Positions 1-7,225 of a DNA stretch of 18,694 nucleotides are shown here, in pieces. Origin of the DNA: CAZBUB01 sp046546355 (lineage in GTDB: Bacteria; Desulfobacterota; Desulfovibrionia; Desulfovibrionales; Desulfothermaceae); NCBI GenBank assembly GCA_046546355.1, contig JBKGXZ010000026.1, positions 1 to 18,694 of the forward strand. Direction: 5' to 3'. Both the position numbers and the translations under genes were made by a program. Below the pieces are notes generated by a model, which was given only the letters and a program-made list of their open reading frames with translations, ran no database searches and was not told where the DNA came from. Positions within the stretch are counted from its first letter, which is position 1. Each line of letters opens with the position of its first letter.

Positions 1-100
1 CAGGCCTTCATGGCCAGGAGCGTAGAGCGTTTTCGGCCCTGCTTGCCTGTAAGCACCTGCTGTCTGCTGAGATTATCAGAACTTAAGCAGGCTAGCAGCA

Positions 101-1348
101 TTAAGCGCTTTTGGCCTGTTGCTGATAAAAAATCAGCGGCTCTGCGTCGTTCTCTACCACTGACTTGTTGATGACGCACTCCTGTACATCCTGCATGGCG
201 GGCAGCTTATACATGATCTCCATCATGATGCTCTCCATCACTCCACGCAGGCCCCTGGCCCCGGTCTTGCGCTGCATAGCCTCTCTGGCTATGGCCTTCA
301 GGGCGTTCTGGGTAAATCGCAGGCGCACGTTATCCAGCTCGAACAGCTTCTGGTACTGCTTGACCAATGCGTTTTTGGGTTCAGTCAGGATGTGCACCAG
401 ATCTTCCTCCTCCAGCTCATCCAAGGCGGAAACCACAGGTATGCGGCCCACAAACTCCGGGATCAGCCCAAAGCTGATCAAGTCCTCGGGCTGGTTCTGA
501 CGCAGGACCACGCCCAGCTTCTGGGATTTCTTGTTGCCGATCTCTGCTCCGAAGCCCATAGAGCTGCCCTGGACCCTTTGCTGAATCAGCTTTTCCAGGC
601 CAATAAAGGCCCCGCCCATGATGAACAGGATATTTGAGGTATCCATACGGATATACTCCTGCTGGGGGTGCTTGCGTCCCCCTTTGGGCGGAATGTTGGC
701 CATGGTGCCCTCGATTATCTTCAGCAGGGCCTGCTGCACACCCTCACCTGAGACATCCCTGGTAATGGATGCACTGTCAGACTTGCGAGAGATCTTGTCG
801 ATCTCGTCCACATAGATGATCCCCCTGGAAGCAGACTCCAGGTCGTAATCCGCGTTTTGCAAAAGCTGGACCAGGATGTTCTCCACATCTTCTCCCACGT
901 ATCCGGCCTCAGTCAGCGTGGTGGCATCAGCCAGGGCAAAGGGCACATTCAGGATCCTGGCCAGGGTCTGGGCCATCAGGGTCTTGCCCGATCCCGTGGG
1001 CCCGATGAGCAGAATATTGCTCTTGTCCAGCTGGACATCCTTGGCGGAGGACTCCTGGTATTGCACCCGCTTGTAATGGTTGTACACCGCCACGGACAGG
1101 ATGCGCTTGGCCTGCTCCTGGCCCATTATATAGTCATCCAGGGCAGCCTTAATCTCAGAGGGCGGCATCAGCCCTCCTTCAGCGCCTTGATCGCTCAGCT
1201 TGTCCTGGGTCAGAATGTCATTGCAGAGATTTACGCACTCATCGCAGATATATACATCAGGCCCTGCAATAAGCCTTTGCACACTGTCCTGGTCCTTGCC
1301 GCAAAAAGAGCAGCAAAGCTGATTATAGGCATCGTTTTCATTGCTCAT
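101..1348 (-). CDS. clpX: ATP-dependent Clp protease ATP-binding subunit ClpX
   Basis: ClpX is the AAA+ unfoldase that recognises substrates and feeds them into the ClpP chamber in the cytoplasm. The 415-residue product has normal family length. It starts with the zinc-binding domain (Cys13, Cys16, Cys35, Cys38). The AAA+ module follows: Walker A GPTGSGKT at 116-123, pore loop GYVG at 149-152, Walker B IIYVDEID at 177-184, RKH loop at 225-227 and a sensor-2 GARGLRG near the C-terminus. The ClpP-docking loop reads MGF where E. coli has IGF, a conservative change. The ATG at 1348 has an AGAGGAAAA ribosome site close upstream. The gene lies 104 bp downstream of clpP, the normal order tig-clpP-clpX. 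In relatives lon usually follows, and it would lie beyond position 1. The call is secure. Confidence 0.98.
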   Translation of the reverse strand: MSNENDAYNQLCCSFCGKDQDSVQRLIAGPDVYICDECVNLCNDILTQDKLSDQGAEGGLMPPSEIKAALDDYIMGQEQAKRILSVAVYNHYKRVQYQESSAKDVQLDKSNILLIGPTGSGKTLMAQTLARILNVPFALADATTLTEAGYVGEDVENILVQLLQNADYDLESASRGIIYVDEIDKISRKSDSASITRDVSGEGVQQALLKIIEGTMANIPPKGGRKHPQQEYIRMDTSNILFIMGGAFIGLEKLIQQRVQGSSMGFGAEIGNKKSQKLGVVLRQNQPEDLISFGLIPEFVGRIPVVSALDELEEEDLVHILTEPKNALVKQYQKLFELDNVRLRFTQNALKAIAREAMQRKTGARGLRGVMESIMMEIMYKLPAMQDVQECVINKSVVENDAEPLIFYQQQAKSA

Positions 1349-1378
1349 AATTTTCCTCTATGGCCTGCAAGATTGCTT

Positions 1379-1416
1379 CAGCTGCAGTCTACATTGCCTG
1401 CTTAGGCCTGCAGCTG
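1379..1416. repeat. Inverted repeat in the clpP-clpX gap
   Basis: A perfect 9-bp inverted repeat (CAGCTGCAG at 1379-1387, CTGCAGCTG at 1408-1416) encloses 20 nt. Inside it is a second short hairpin (GCCT at 1396-1399, AGGC at 1404-1407, loop GCTT) that abuts the right arm, so the two stems can stack with one 8-nt bulge. A further 10-nt palindrome, GGCTGCAGCC, sits at 1428-1437. There is no T-run, so it does not look like an intrinsic terminator. A role in transcript processing or differential clpP/clpX expression is inference. Confidence 0.5.
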
Positions 1417-1452
1417 ATTCACGCCGAGGCTGCAGCCAAGGCCTAGCGCATT

Positions 1453-2052
1453 TTACTGGGCTTCCTTGCGGGAGGTCAGAACCTGATCGATCACACCGTA
1501 TTCCTGGGCTTCCTCAGCCACCATGAAGTAATCCCGATCAGTGTCCTGCTCCACCTTGTCCAGCTTCTGGCCTGTGTGCTCGGAGATAATCTGATTGAGC
1601 TTGCCCTTTAAACGGATAATCTCTCTGGCCTGGATGTCAATGTCCGTGGCCTGGCCCTGGAATCCGCCCATAGGCTGATGCAGCAGGACTCTGCTGTGGG
1701 GCAGGGCATAGCGCATGCCCGGATTGCCAGCTGCCAGAAGGACAGCCGCCATGCTTGCTGCCTGTCCCAGACAAAGTGTGGCCACTGGTGCGGATATGTA
1801 TTGAATGGTGTCGTACACAGCCAGGCCAGCAGTCACTGACCCGCCTGGACTGTTGATGTAAAAATTGATTTCCTTCTCCGGATCCTCTGATTCCAGAAAC
1901 AGGAGCTGGGCACTGAGCAGATTGGAGATATAGTCGTCTATGGGTGTGCCCAGCAGGATGATCCTGTCCCGCAGGAGCCTGGAATAGATGTCATAGGCCC
2001 GCTCCCCGCGGCCTGTAGTCTCGATCACAATAGGTATGTTCGCACTGGCCAT
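1453..2052 (-). CDS. clpP: ATP-dependent Clp protease proteolytic subunit ClpP
   Basis: ClpP is the serine peptidase that forms the double-heptamer degradation chamber served by ClpX. The 199-residue protein has the normal length. The catalytic triad is visible as Ser100 in GQAASMAA, His125 in LLHQPMGG and Asp174 in DTDRDYF, offset by three from the E. coli numbering. The oligomer-handle and substrate-groove region INSPGGSV lies at 66-73. The ATG at 2052 follows a strong AAGGAGG with a 6-nt spacer, so the start is well supported. It lies between tig (90 bp upstream) and clpX (104 bp downstream), and the three probably share transcription at least in part. No unusual residues were seen. Confidence 0.98.
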   Translation of the reverse strand: MASANIPIVIETTGRGERAYDIYSRLLRDRIILLGTPIDDYISNLLSAQLLFLESEDPEKEINFYINSPGGSVTAGLAVYDTIQYISAPVATLCLGQAASMAAVLLAAGNPGMRYALPHSRVLLHQPMGGFQGQATDIDIQAREIIRLKGKLNQIISEHTGQKLDKVEQDTDRDYFMVAEEAQEYGVIDQVLTSRKEAQ

Positions 2053-2113
2053 ATGTAGCCTCCTTGCCGATCTGATCCAGATGCAGATTCTAGAATAGTT
2101 AGAGTAGCAAAAC

Positions 2114-2141
2114 CCTGGCTGTATAGCAAAGCTCAGCCAGG
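2114..2141 (-). terminator. Hairpin directly after tig, weak terminator or attenuator
   Basis: An 8-bp perfect stem (CCTGGCTG / CAGCCAGG in the minus transcript) begins two bases after the tig stop codon. It encloses a second AGC-TTT-GCT mini-hairpin. The stem is followed by GTTTTGCT, only four consecutive Ts, so any termination would be partial. Its position between tig and clpP suggests an attenuator or 3'-end stabiliser that lowers clpP-clpX read-through. That role is inferred. Confidence 0.5.
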
Positions 2142-2142
2142 A

Positions 2143-3516
2143 CTAATTTTCCGAATCTTCCTCATTTTTCTCCTTAGCCTCATCGTTGCCTGCGACTTGG
2201 GAATCCTGGTCTGCATCCTCCTCGTTAGCGGAAGCTTGCACTTCCTGGATCTGGGCATGCTCATAGATGGCCTCCATGGCCTTGTCCGCCAGCAGACTGT
2301 CCCGCAGCGCATACATCAAGTTGTTTTGCTCATAATAGTCCTTGAGATCCTTGGGATCCTGCCCGGATTCCATAGCCAAGCGATACAGATGCTGTTCCAC
2401 TTCCTGATTGCTCACAGACAGATCTTCCCTGCGGGCCACTTCCAACAGCACTAGATGGGCCTTGACCAGCTCTTTTGCCTCCGGCTCCATCCTGGCCTTA
2501 ATATCCTGTTCCGTACCTTCTGCCTCCAGGCTCTTGCCCTGCTGTTCCAGCTTGGACTTCTTGTCCTCCAGCATTCTGTTCAGCTGGGACTGCACCATGG
2601 ATTCCGGCAGCTCCACCTCCACCTGGGAGACAACCTGGTCCAGCAGCTGCTTCTGGGTCTTGGATCGCTCCATGCTCTCAAAGTAGTTCTTGAACCTGTC
2701 CTGCACAGCCTGCCTTAGCTGCTGCAGGTTCTCAAAGCCCAGGCTGGCTGCGAAATCATCGTCCAGATCAGGCAACTGCCTTTGCTTGATCACTTTCAGC
2801 GTGGCTTCCACCTGAGCAGCTTGACCCGCCAGATCCTGGTTCAGAAAATCCTGGGGAAAAGTGATCTCCCCTTGTCCAGTCTGTCCCGGCTGCAGGCCCT
2901 TGACTATCTCCTCGAACTCCTGCAGGGCCTGGCCTTCACCTAGAGGCAGCTCCAGATTGTCGCTCTGGACGCCGGGCAGGGGCTGTCCGTCCTTATAGGC
3001 AGCAAAGTTGATCACCGCCACTTCTCCATCCCTGGGTTGGCGGTCCTCTTCGCTCAGTACCAGCTCGCTTTGCTCACGCTGCAGCCTTAAGAGCATGTTG
3101 TCCACCATGTCTTCAGTGACTTGTACTGTATTCTGGCTGGCCTGCAGGCCGTGATACTCCGGAAGCTCTATTGCGGGCCGAACCTCGAAGCTGAAAGCAT
3201 AATTGAAATTTTGATCCCTTTCCATCTGGTCCATCTCATCCACTTCCAGCCCGGACAAGGGCTCCACGCCCAGCTCCCCGAACACTTGGCTGAAATGGAC
3301 ATTGAGCAGATCCTGACTGGCCTGCTGGTAGATGTCCTTTTTGAACTTGCTCTCCACCACGCTGGAAGGGACCTTGCCCTTGCGGAATCCGGAGATTTTC
3401 AGATCCTTGCGGAAAAAGGCTATTGTGGCCTCCAATGCCGCGTTGACCTCTTCTGCAGGCACTTGGACCTGGACCTTTTTTTTCACCGGGGACAATTCCT
3501 GCACCTGGTATTCCAT
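2143..3516 (-). CDS. tig: Trigger factor, ribosome-associated chaperone and peptidyl-prolyl isomerase
   Basis: Trigger factor binds the ribosome beside the exit tunnel and shields nascent chains. The 457-residue protein has the usual three domains: an N-terminal ribosome-binding domain with the signature GFRKGKVP at 43-50, a middle FKBP-type domain (about 150-245), and a long helical, Glu/Gln-rich C-terminal chaperone domain. It ends in an acidic tail rich in Glu, Asp and Asn that goes beyond the conserved fold. The ATG at 3516 has AAGGAGG about 10 nt upstream. A run of eight A residues encodes Lys12-Lys14; no alternative product is evident there. The gene is separated from the upstream tRNA by a terminator, so it should have its own promoter in 3517-3585, although no convincing -35/-10 pair was found. 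Confidence 0.97.
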   Translation of the reverse strand: MEYQVQELSPVKKKVQVQVPAEEVNAALEATIAFFRKDLKISGFRKGKVPSSVVESKFKKDIYQQASQDLLNVHFSQVFGELGVEPLSGLEVDEMDQMERDQNFNYAFSFEVRPAIELPEYHGLQASQNTVQVTEDMVDNMLLRLQREQSELVLSEEDRQPRDGEVAVINFAAYKDGQPLPGVQSDNLELPLGEGQALQEFEEIVKGLQPGQTGQGEITFPQDFLNQDLAGQAAQVEATLKVIKQRQLPDLDDDFAASLGFENLQQLRQAVQDRFKNYFESMERSKTQKQLLDQVVSQVEVELPESMVQSQLNRMLEDKKSKLEQQGKSLEAEGTEQDIKARMEPEAKELVKAHLVLLEVARREDLSVSNQEVEQHLYRLAMESGQDPKDLKDYYEQNNLMYALRDSLLADKAMEAIYEHAQIQEVQASANEEDADQDSQVAGNDEAKEKNEEDSEN

Positions 3517-3584
3517 CTTTGCTTTGCCTCCTTGATGTATGCTTGGCCTGTGCAGTAAAAAGCTCGCAGCCTGCTAGGCCCCTG

Positions 3585-3616
3585 CCAAAAATAATAAAGC
3601 CTGGAGGAATCCAGGC
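3585..3616 (-). terminator. Rho-independent terminator of tRNA-Leu
   Basis: In the minus transcript the stem GCCTGG / CCAGGC with loop ATTCCT is followed by TTTATTATTTTTGG. It begins 15 nt beyond the encoded CCA end of the tRNA. A short GC stem plus U-rich tail is the classic form and separates the tRNA unit from tig. Confidence 0.8.
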
Positions 3617-3631
3617 CGGTAAACCGTACTC

Positions 3632-3717
3632 TGGTGCGAGAGGGGAGATTCGAACTCCCACGGCCTCTGGCCGCTGGATCCTAAGTCCAGTGCGTCTACC
3701 AATTCCGCCACTCTCGC
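3632..3717 (-). tRNA. tRNA-Leu, anticodon UAG
   Basis: The minus strand folds into a complete cloverleaf of 86 nt including an encoded CCA. The acceptor stem is GCGAGAG / CTCTCGC with discriminator A. The D-arm contains GGTAGACGC, the anticodon stem-loop is CTGGA-CTTAGGA-TCCAG (anticodon TAG at plus positions 3681-3683), and the TpsiC loop has GTTCGAATC. A long variable arm (GGCC-AGA-GGCC type) identifies a class II leucine tRNA. It should read CUA and, through U34, other CUN codons. It has its own promoter upstream and terminator downstream, so it is a monocistronic unit between recD2 and tig. Confidence 0.98.
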
Positions 3718-3734
3718 TATTATTGTGCTTTGTG

Positions 3735-3763
3735 AGAGTAAACAGCGGCTCTTTGCTTGTCAA
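3735..3763 (-). promoter_or_regulatory. Sigma-70-type promoter of tRNA-Leu
   Basis: In the minus direction a perfect TTGACA (-35, plus positions 3758-3763) is followed after exactly 17 nt by TACTCT (-10, 3735-3740; three of six consensus bases). The tRNA begins 18 nt downstream of the -10. The promoter lies between the recD2 stop and the tRNA, as expected for an independent tRNA unit. Confidence 0.7.
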
Positions 3764-3773
3764 CTGCAAAGCC

Positions 3774-5984
3774 CTAGGGCAGCAGCCCGGCCTGAGCCTG
3801 GCTGCTCGTTTCCTGCAGCAGCTCTTTCAGCCTGTGCTGCAAATGGGTGTTGCGCAGGTGGGATTTCTGGTTGTTGATACCCATGCCCAGAGCCTTCTTA
3901 CCGCCAATCAGCACAGCCAGTTGCTTGGCCCTGGTTAAGGCTGTATAGATCAGGTTGCGCTCCAAGAGCAGATAATGCTGCGTAATCACAGGGATCACAG
4001 CCGCAGGATACTCGCTGCCCTGGGCCTTGTGCACGCTCAAGCAATAGGCCAGGGTCAGCTCATCCAGCTCGGATTGCTCGTAACTGATGCGCTGGCCTTC
4101 AAACCCGGCCACCAGTTCCCCGGCCTGCTCGTCAACCTCCAGGACCCAGCCCAGATCGCCATTGAAAATATTCTTCTCATAGTTGTTGCGGATCTGCAAA
4201 ATCCGGTCTCCTTTGCGCAGCTGCATGCCCCTGCTGAACAGTCCCGTGGCTGGGCCAGGGTTCAGCCTTTTCTGCAGCAGCCTGTTCAGCTCACCGGTAC
4301 CCACCTGGCCCTTGTGCATGGGGCTCAGAACCTGGATATCCCGCAGGGGATCCAGTCCATACACCTGAGGAATCCTCTGGCAAACCAGATGCAGGATCAT
4401 CTCCTGTACTTTCTCCGGCTCCTGCTGCTGCACCCAGAAAAAATCCGCTTCCGGAGCCTGCTTGCAGCCCGTAACCGGGAATTTGCCCTGATTGATGCGG
4501 TGCGCATTCACCACCAGCATGCTCTCCCTGGCCTGGCGGAAGATCTGTTTCAACTCCAAACTGGGAACCACCCGGCTTTGCAACAAGTCCTGCAGAATAT
4601 TGCCCGGACCCACCGCAGGCAGCTGGTTGGCGTCTCCGACCAGGATCAGGCTGCCGCTAATGGGCATAGCCCGCAGGACCTGCAGGAAAAGATGGCAATC
4701 CAGCATGGAGGCCTCATCCAGGATCAGCACGTCTGCCTTGAGCTTCTTGTCTGCACCCTTCTCAAAGCCCTCCCCTGGGCTAAAGCCCAGCAGGCGATGG
4801 ATCGTCTGGGCAGACCTGGAAGTAGCCTCTGCCAGCCTCTTGCTGGCCCTTCCGGTAGGGGCAGCCAGCTTGACCTGCAGCTTCAGCCTGCCCAGAGCCT
4901 TAACAATGAACCTGGTCAGGGTGGTCTTGCCTGTACCCGGGCCTCCGGTAATAATATACAGCTTGTGCAGACAGGATTCCTTTATTGCTTGCTGCTGCTC
5001 CTTAGAAAGGCTCAGGCCCTTTTGACTCTGCAGCTCGCTTATCACCTGCAGCAGCTTCTTTTCCTGAACACTGCCTGGATGCAGCAAAAGCTCCTGTACC
5101 CTGCGGGCAATCTCCACCTCCCAGCGGTAAAAGTGGCGCAAAAAGACTGCGCAGCTGATCTGCTGCTCCGGCAGGTCCTGGATCAAGACCTTCTTCTTCT
5201 CCTGCAGGCTGTGCAGTGCCTGCTCCAAAGGGGCTTCATCCTGCAACTCCAGCATCCTGGCCACCTTGCCCAGAAGCTCCCCTTGGGGACAAAACAGGTG
5301 GCCCTGCTCGCTTTCCTGGAACAAGGAGTATACGATAGCCGCCTCCAGCCTCTGGGGGCTGTCCGCAGCAAAACCCAGTTTCTGGGCCATGGAATCAGCG
5401 GTTCTAAAGCCTATACCCCTTATCTCATAAGCCAGATCATAGGGGTTTTGCTGCAGCTTGCGCACCGACTCCCGGCCATAGTGCTGGAAGATCCTCTCTG
5501 CGAAGGTGGCGGGTACCGCATGTTCCTGCAGGAACAGGATCAGCTCCCGGATCTCCCTTTGCTTCTCCCAGGAAGCCTTGATGCCTTCCAACTTCTTGTG
5601 GCCTACTCCCTCCACCTGCAAAAGCTTCTGCGGTTCCTGGTCCAGGATATCCAGCACCGCGGAGCCGAATTTGTCCACCAGCTTTTGGGCCAGAGCAGGT
5701 CCGAGGCCCTTGATCAGCCCGGAGCCCAGATAGCGCCTGATCCCGTTCTCGCCAGCCGGGAGCTTCTGCTCGCAGCTGTCTGCTGCAAACTGCCTGCCGA
5801 ACTTGGGATGCTCCTGCCAACTCCCGCTCAGGGCCACCCTCTCCCCAGGGGCCAGCTGCCCCAGCAGGCCCACCACTGTAACCTGGGCCGGCTCAGAGGG
5901 GCTCTTCAGCCTGGCCACCACATACTGGGTCTGGGGATTGTAGTAGACTATGTGCTGGATTTCGCCCTCTAGACTGTTGCCCAT
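3774..5984 (-). CDS. recD2: RecD2 (RecD/TraA-family) SF1B DNA helicase
   Basis: RecD2 is a stand-alone 5'-3' DNA helicase of the RecD family, found in bacteria independently of RecBC and linked to DNA repair and mismatch-repair accuracy. The 736-residue length fits. The N-terminal half has an OB-like segment and helix-hairpin-helix motifs (VEGVGHKKL near 124-132, IRGIGFRTAD near 188-197). Helicase motifs follow: Walker A GGPGTGKTT 347-355, DEAS 423-426, GDANQLPAVG 450-459, FRQA 482-485, VHKAQGSEYP 651-660 (motif V) and YTALTRAK 680-687 (motif VI). The ATG at 5984 has a moderate AAGGG site. The gene lies 34 bp after recR at the end of a recombination-repair group and its stop abuts the tRNA promoter. 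No RecB or RecC partner is in the window. Confidence 0.95.
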   Translation of the reverse strand: MGNSLEGEIQHIVYYNPQTQYVVARLKSPSEPAQVTVVGLLGQLAPGERVALSGSWQEHPKFGRQFAADSCEQKLPAGENGIRRYLGSGLIKGLGPALAQKLVDKFGSAVLDILDQEPQKLLQVEGVGHKKLEGIKASWEKQREIRELILFLQEHAVPATFAERIFQHYGRESVRKLQQNPYDLAYEIRGIGFRTADSMAQKLGFAADSPQRLEAAIVYSLFQESEQGHLFCPQGELLGKVARMLELQDEAPLEQALHSLQEKKKVLIQDLPEQQISCAVFLRHFYRWEVEIARRVQELLLHPGSVQEKKLLQVISELQSQKGLSLSKEQQQAIKESCLHKLYIITGGPGTGKTTLTRFIVKALGRLKLQVKLAAPTGRASKRLAEATSRSAQTIHRLLGFSPGEGFEKGADKKLKADVLILDEASMLDCHLFLQVLRAMPISGSLILVGDANQLPAVGPGNILQDLLQSRVVPSLELKQIFRQARESMLVVNAHRINQGKFPVTGCKQAPEADFFWVQQQEPEKVQEMILHLVCQRIPQVYGLDPLRDIQVLSPMHKGQVGTGELNRLLQKRLNPGPATGLFSRGMQLRKGDRILQIRNNYEKNIFNGDLGWVLEVDEQAGELVAGFEGQRISYEQSELDELTLAYCLSVHKAQGSEYPAAVIPVITQHYLLLERNLIYTALTRAKQLAVLIGGKKALGMGINNQKSHLRNTHLQHRLKELLQETSSQAQAGLLP

Positions 5985-6018
5985 AACCAGGACCCTTGGA
6001 TGGCTGCCGCCTTGGCCG

Positions 6019-6633
6019 CTAGCACAGACGCTGCCTGTGCTGCAGGGACTGTTTCAGGGTCTCCTGATCCACATAGCGCAGGTCAGAGCCCACCGGGATC
6101 CCCTGGGCCAGCCGGCTGATCTCTATGCCCGGGTATTCCTTGTGCACCAGGCTGCTGATATAGGATTCCGTGGCCTCTGCATCCCTGGTGCTACCCAAAG
6201 CCAGGACCAGCTCTCGAACCTGGCCTGAGGCCAGCCTGCTCCTTAGGCGCTGCAGATCCAGCTGGCTGGCCTGCACCCCGTCCAAGGGGGACAGCAGGCC
6301 TCCCAGGATCAGATACCTGCCCTGGAAAAACCCTGCCTGCTCAATAGCCAACAAAGCGTCCCAGTCAGCTACCAGACACAGGATGTCCTGCCTGCGGCCA
6401 GGATCAGAACACAGCAGGCATGGATCTGTGTCCGAGATCCCCCCGCATTCGCTGCACAGAGTCAGGGTATCCCTCAAGCCCTCGATGCTCCTGCCCAGGC
6501 TGCGCACCTTGTCCTCAGGCCACTGCAAGAGGGTCAAGGCCATGCGCAGGGCAGACTTAGGGCCCACTCCAGGCAGCTCTGACAGCTGCTGCACCAGATC
6601 CTGCAGGGCTTGAGGCAACTTTTGCAATTGCAT
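6019..6633 (-). CDS. recR: Recombination mediator protein RecR
   Basis: RecR forms the DNA-binding ring that, with RecO and RecF, loads RecA onto SSB-coated gaps. The 204-residue protein has the family layout: helix-hairpin-helix (LPGVGPKSA, about 20-28), a four-Cys zinc finger (Cys60, Cys63, Cys72, Cys75) and a Toprim domain from about 83 with GRYLILGGLLSPLDGV. The family's usual VVE at the Toprim start is VAD here, which I recall also from Desulfovibrio RecR. The start needs care: AAGGAGG lies only one base before the ATG at 6633, too close for normal initiation. The in-frame TTG at 6627 (codon 3) has the ideal 7-nt spacing and gives an N-terminus MQKLPQAL. The true protein may therefore be 202 residues. 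It sits 17 bp after ybaB, a very common pairing. Confidence 0.95.
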   Translation of the reverse strand: MQLQKLPQALQDLVQQLSELPGVGPKSALRMALTLLQWPEDKVRSLGRSIEGLRDTLTLCSECGGISDTDPCLLCSDPGRRQDILCLVADWDALLAIEQAGFFQGRYLILGGLLSPLDGVQASQLDLQRLRSRLASGQVRELVLALGSTRDAEATESYISSLVHKEYPGIEISRLAQGIPVGSDLRYVDQETLKQSLQHRQRLC

Positions 6634-6650
6634 TCCTCCTTGCAGCTGCC

Positions 6651-6965
6651 CTACATCATGCCCATGCCTGGAATATTCAGGCCGCCGGTCACCTTGGACA
6701 TCTCACTTTCCATCATCTCTTTGGCCCGTTTCAAGGCCTCGTTAGTCGCGGCCAGTATAAGATCCTGCAGCATCTCCACTTCCTCTGCATCCACCACTGA
6801 AGGATCTATCTGCACCGCGGAGATCTCCATATTGCCTTTGGCCGTAACCGTGACCATGCCCCCGCCTGCGCTAGCTTCCACTGTGCTATTGGCCATATCC
6901 TCCTTGATCTGGGCCATCTTCTTCTGCAGCTGTTGGGCCTGGCGCATCATTTCCTGCATACTCAT
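6651..6965 (-). CDS. YbaB/EbfC-family nucleoid-associated DNA-binding protein
   Basis: The 104-residue protein matches the YbaB/EbfC family of small dimeric nucleoid-associated proteins. A long N-terminal helix (QEMMRQAQQLQKKMAQIKED) is followed by a glycine-containing beta region (SAGGGMVTVTAKGN) and a helical half with DLILAATNEALKRAKEMM. The C-terminus is the typical glycine/methionine-rich tail. Two in-frame ATGs, at 6965 and 6959, are both near ribosome-site-like sequence: GGAGG is 10 nt from the first, and AAAGG is 7 nt from the second. The N-terminus is therefore uncertain by two residues. The order dnaX-ybaB-recR is widely conserved and supports a DNA-maintenance role. Its exact function is not established. 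Confidence 0.95.
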   Translation of the reverse strand: MSMQEMMRQAQQLQKKMAQIKEDMANSTVEASAGGGMVTVTAKGNMEISAVQIDPSVVDAEEVEMLQDLILAATNEALKRAKEMMESEMSKVTGGLNIPGMGMM

Positions 6966-6983
6966 ACCTTTCTTACCTCCATT

Positions 6984-7004
6984 TTCCAGCCCCAGGGGCC
7001 GGAA
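6984..7004 (-). promoter_or_regulatory. Leader hairpin just upstream of the ybaB ribosome site
   Basis: In the minus transcript a nine-pair stem (TTCCGGCCC pairing with GGGCTGGAA) has a 3-nt loop. It ends a few bases before the GGAGG of ybaB. One pair is G-U, which exists only in the minus-strand RNA; the plus strand would have an A-C mismatch. There is no following U-run. A role in translation control or transcript stability is inferred. Confidence 0.5.
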
Positions 7005-7160
7005 TTAGACTTTTTACAGCTATTCACCACCTGCTCTGCCCGGAGAAACTGAGAAACTGGGAAGGGATCGCTGGATAACGTGTTGTTATTATGGTGAACA
7101 GCTACCACATGTTATGCTTATCTCACAGCCGAAAACAGGGCGTTAAGCCGAAAGCTGCAT

Positions 7161-7215
7161 ATCCTGTTCAGTCTGCCTTTAGCCCGAAAGCCTGCAAACT
7201 ATACAGGAACAGGAT
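7161..7215 (-). promoter_or_regulatory. Long imperfect RNA hairpin after dnaX
   Basis: Ten bases past the dnaX stop, three stacked helices can form in the minus transcript: ATCCTGTTC / GAACAGGAT (9 bp), AGTTTGC / GCAGACT (7 pairs, one G-U) and CTTT / AAAG closing a CGGGCT loop. The 3' side is continuous, and the 6-nt and 3-nt bulges are all on the 5' side. The G-U pair works only in minus-strand RNA. No U-run follows, so it is probably not a simple terminator. A processing site, 3'-stabiliser or small structured RNA are possibilities. Confidence 0.55.
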
Positions 7216-7225
7216 CAGTAGCCTG

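Larger units (their letters stand above)
6966..7225 (-). other. Structured intergenic region between dnaX and ybaB
   Basis: This 260-bp gap holds no convincing gene. It contains the two minus-strand hairpins listed separately (6984-7004 and 7161-7215) and a tandem 8-bp repeat, GAGAAACT, at 7043-7058. It also has a small ATAAC/GTTAT hairpin at 7075-7089 and three copies of AGCC(C)GAAA near 7128, 7145 and 7182. I looked for the 4.5S signal-recognition RNA, whose gene neighbours dnaX in some bacteria, but its conserved tip sequence is absent. No promoter for ybaB-recR-recD2 could be assigned with confidence. Confidence 0.5.

Noticed and set aside
1..100. Start of lon at the left edge
   Set aside because: lon is expected next by gene order, but the only minus-strand ATG near the edge (9-11) has no ribosome site and too little sequence follows to recognise a protein.
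3475..3484. A run of eight As in tig near codons 12-14
   Set aside because: It simply encodes three lysines near the N-terminus. A shift there would abolish the protein and no useful product would arise.
3236..3769. A 177-codon minus-strand frame across the tRNA and the start of tig
   Set aside because: It runs through the tRNA and its terminator and overlaps tig out of frame, so it cannot be a real gene.
3975..5972. A 665-codon open frame on the plus strand, opposite recD2
   Set aside because: Its codons are the reverse complements of recD2 codons. Stops in that frame would need TTA, CTA or TCA codons in recD2, which this genome avoids. The translation is Leu/Gln/His-rich without any family motif and has no ribosome site.
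7021..7160. Signal-recognition (4.5S) RNA gene beside dnaX
   Set aside because: The conserved tip with its GGAA-type tetraloop and flanking internal loop was not found on either strand.
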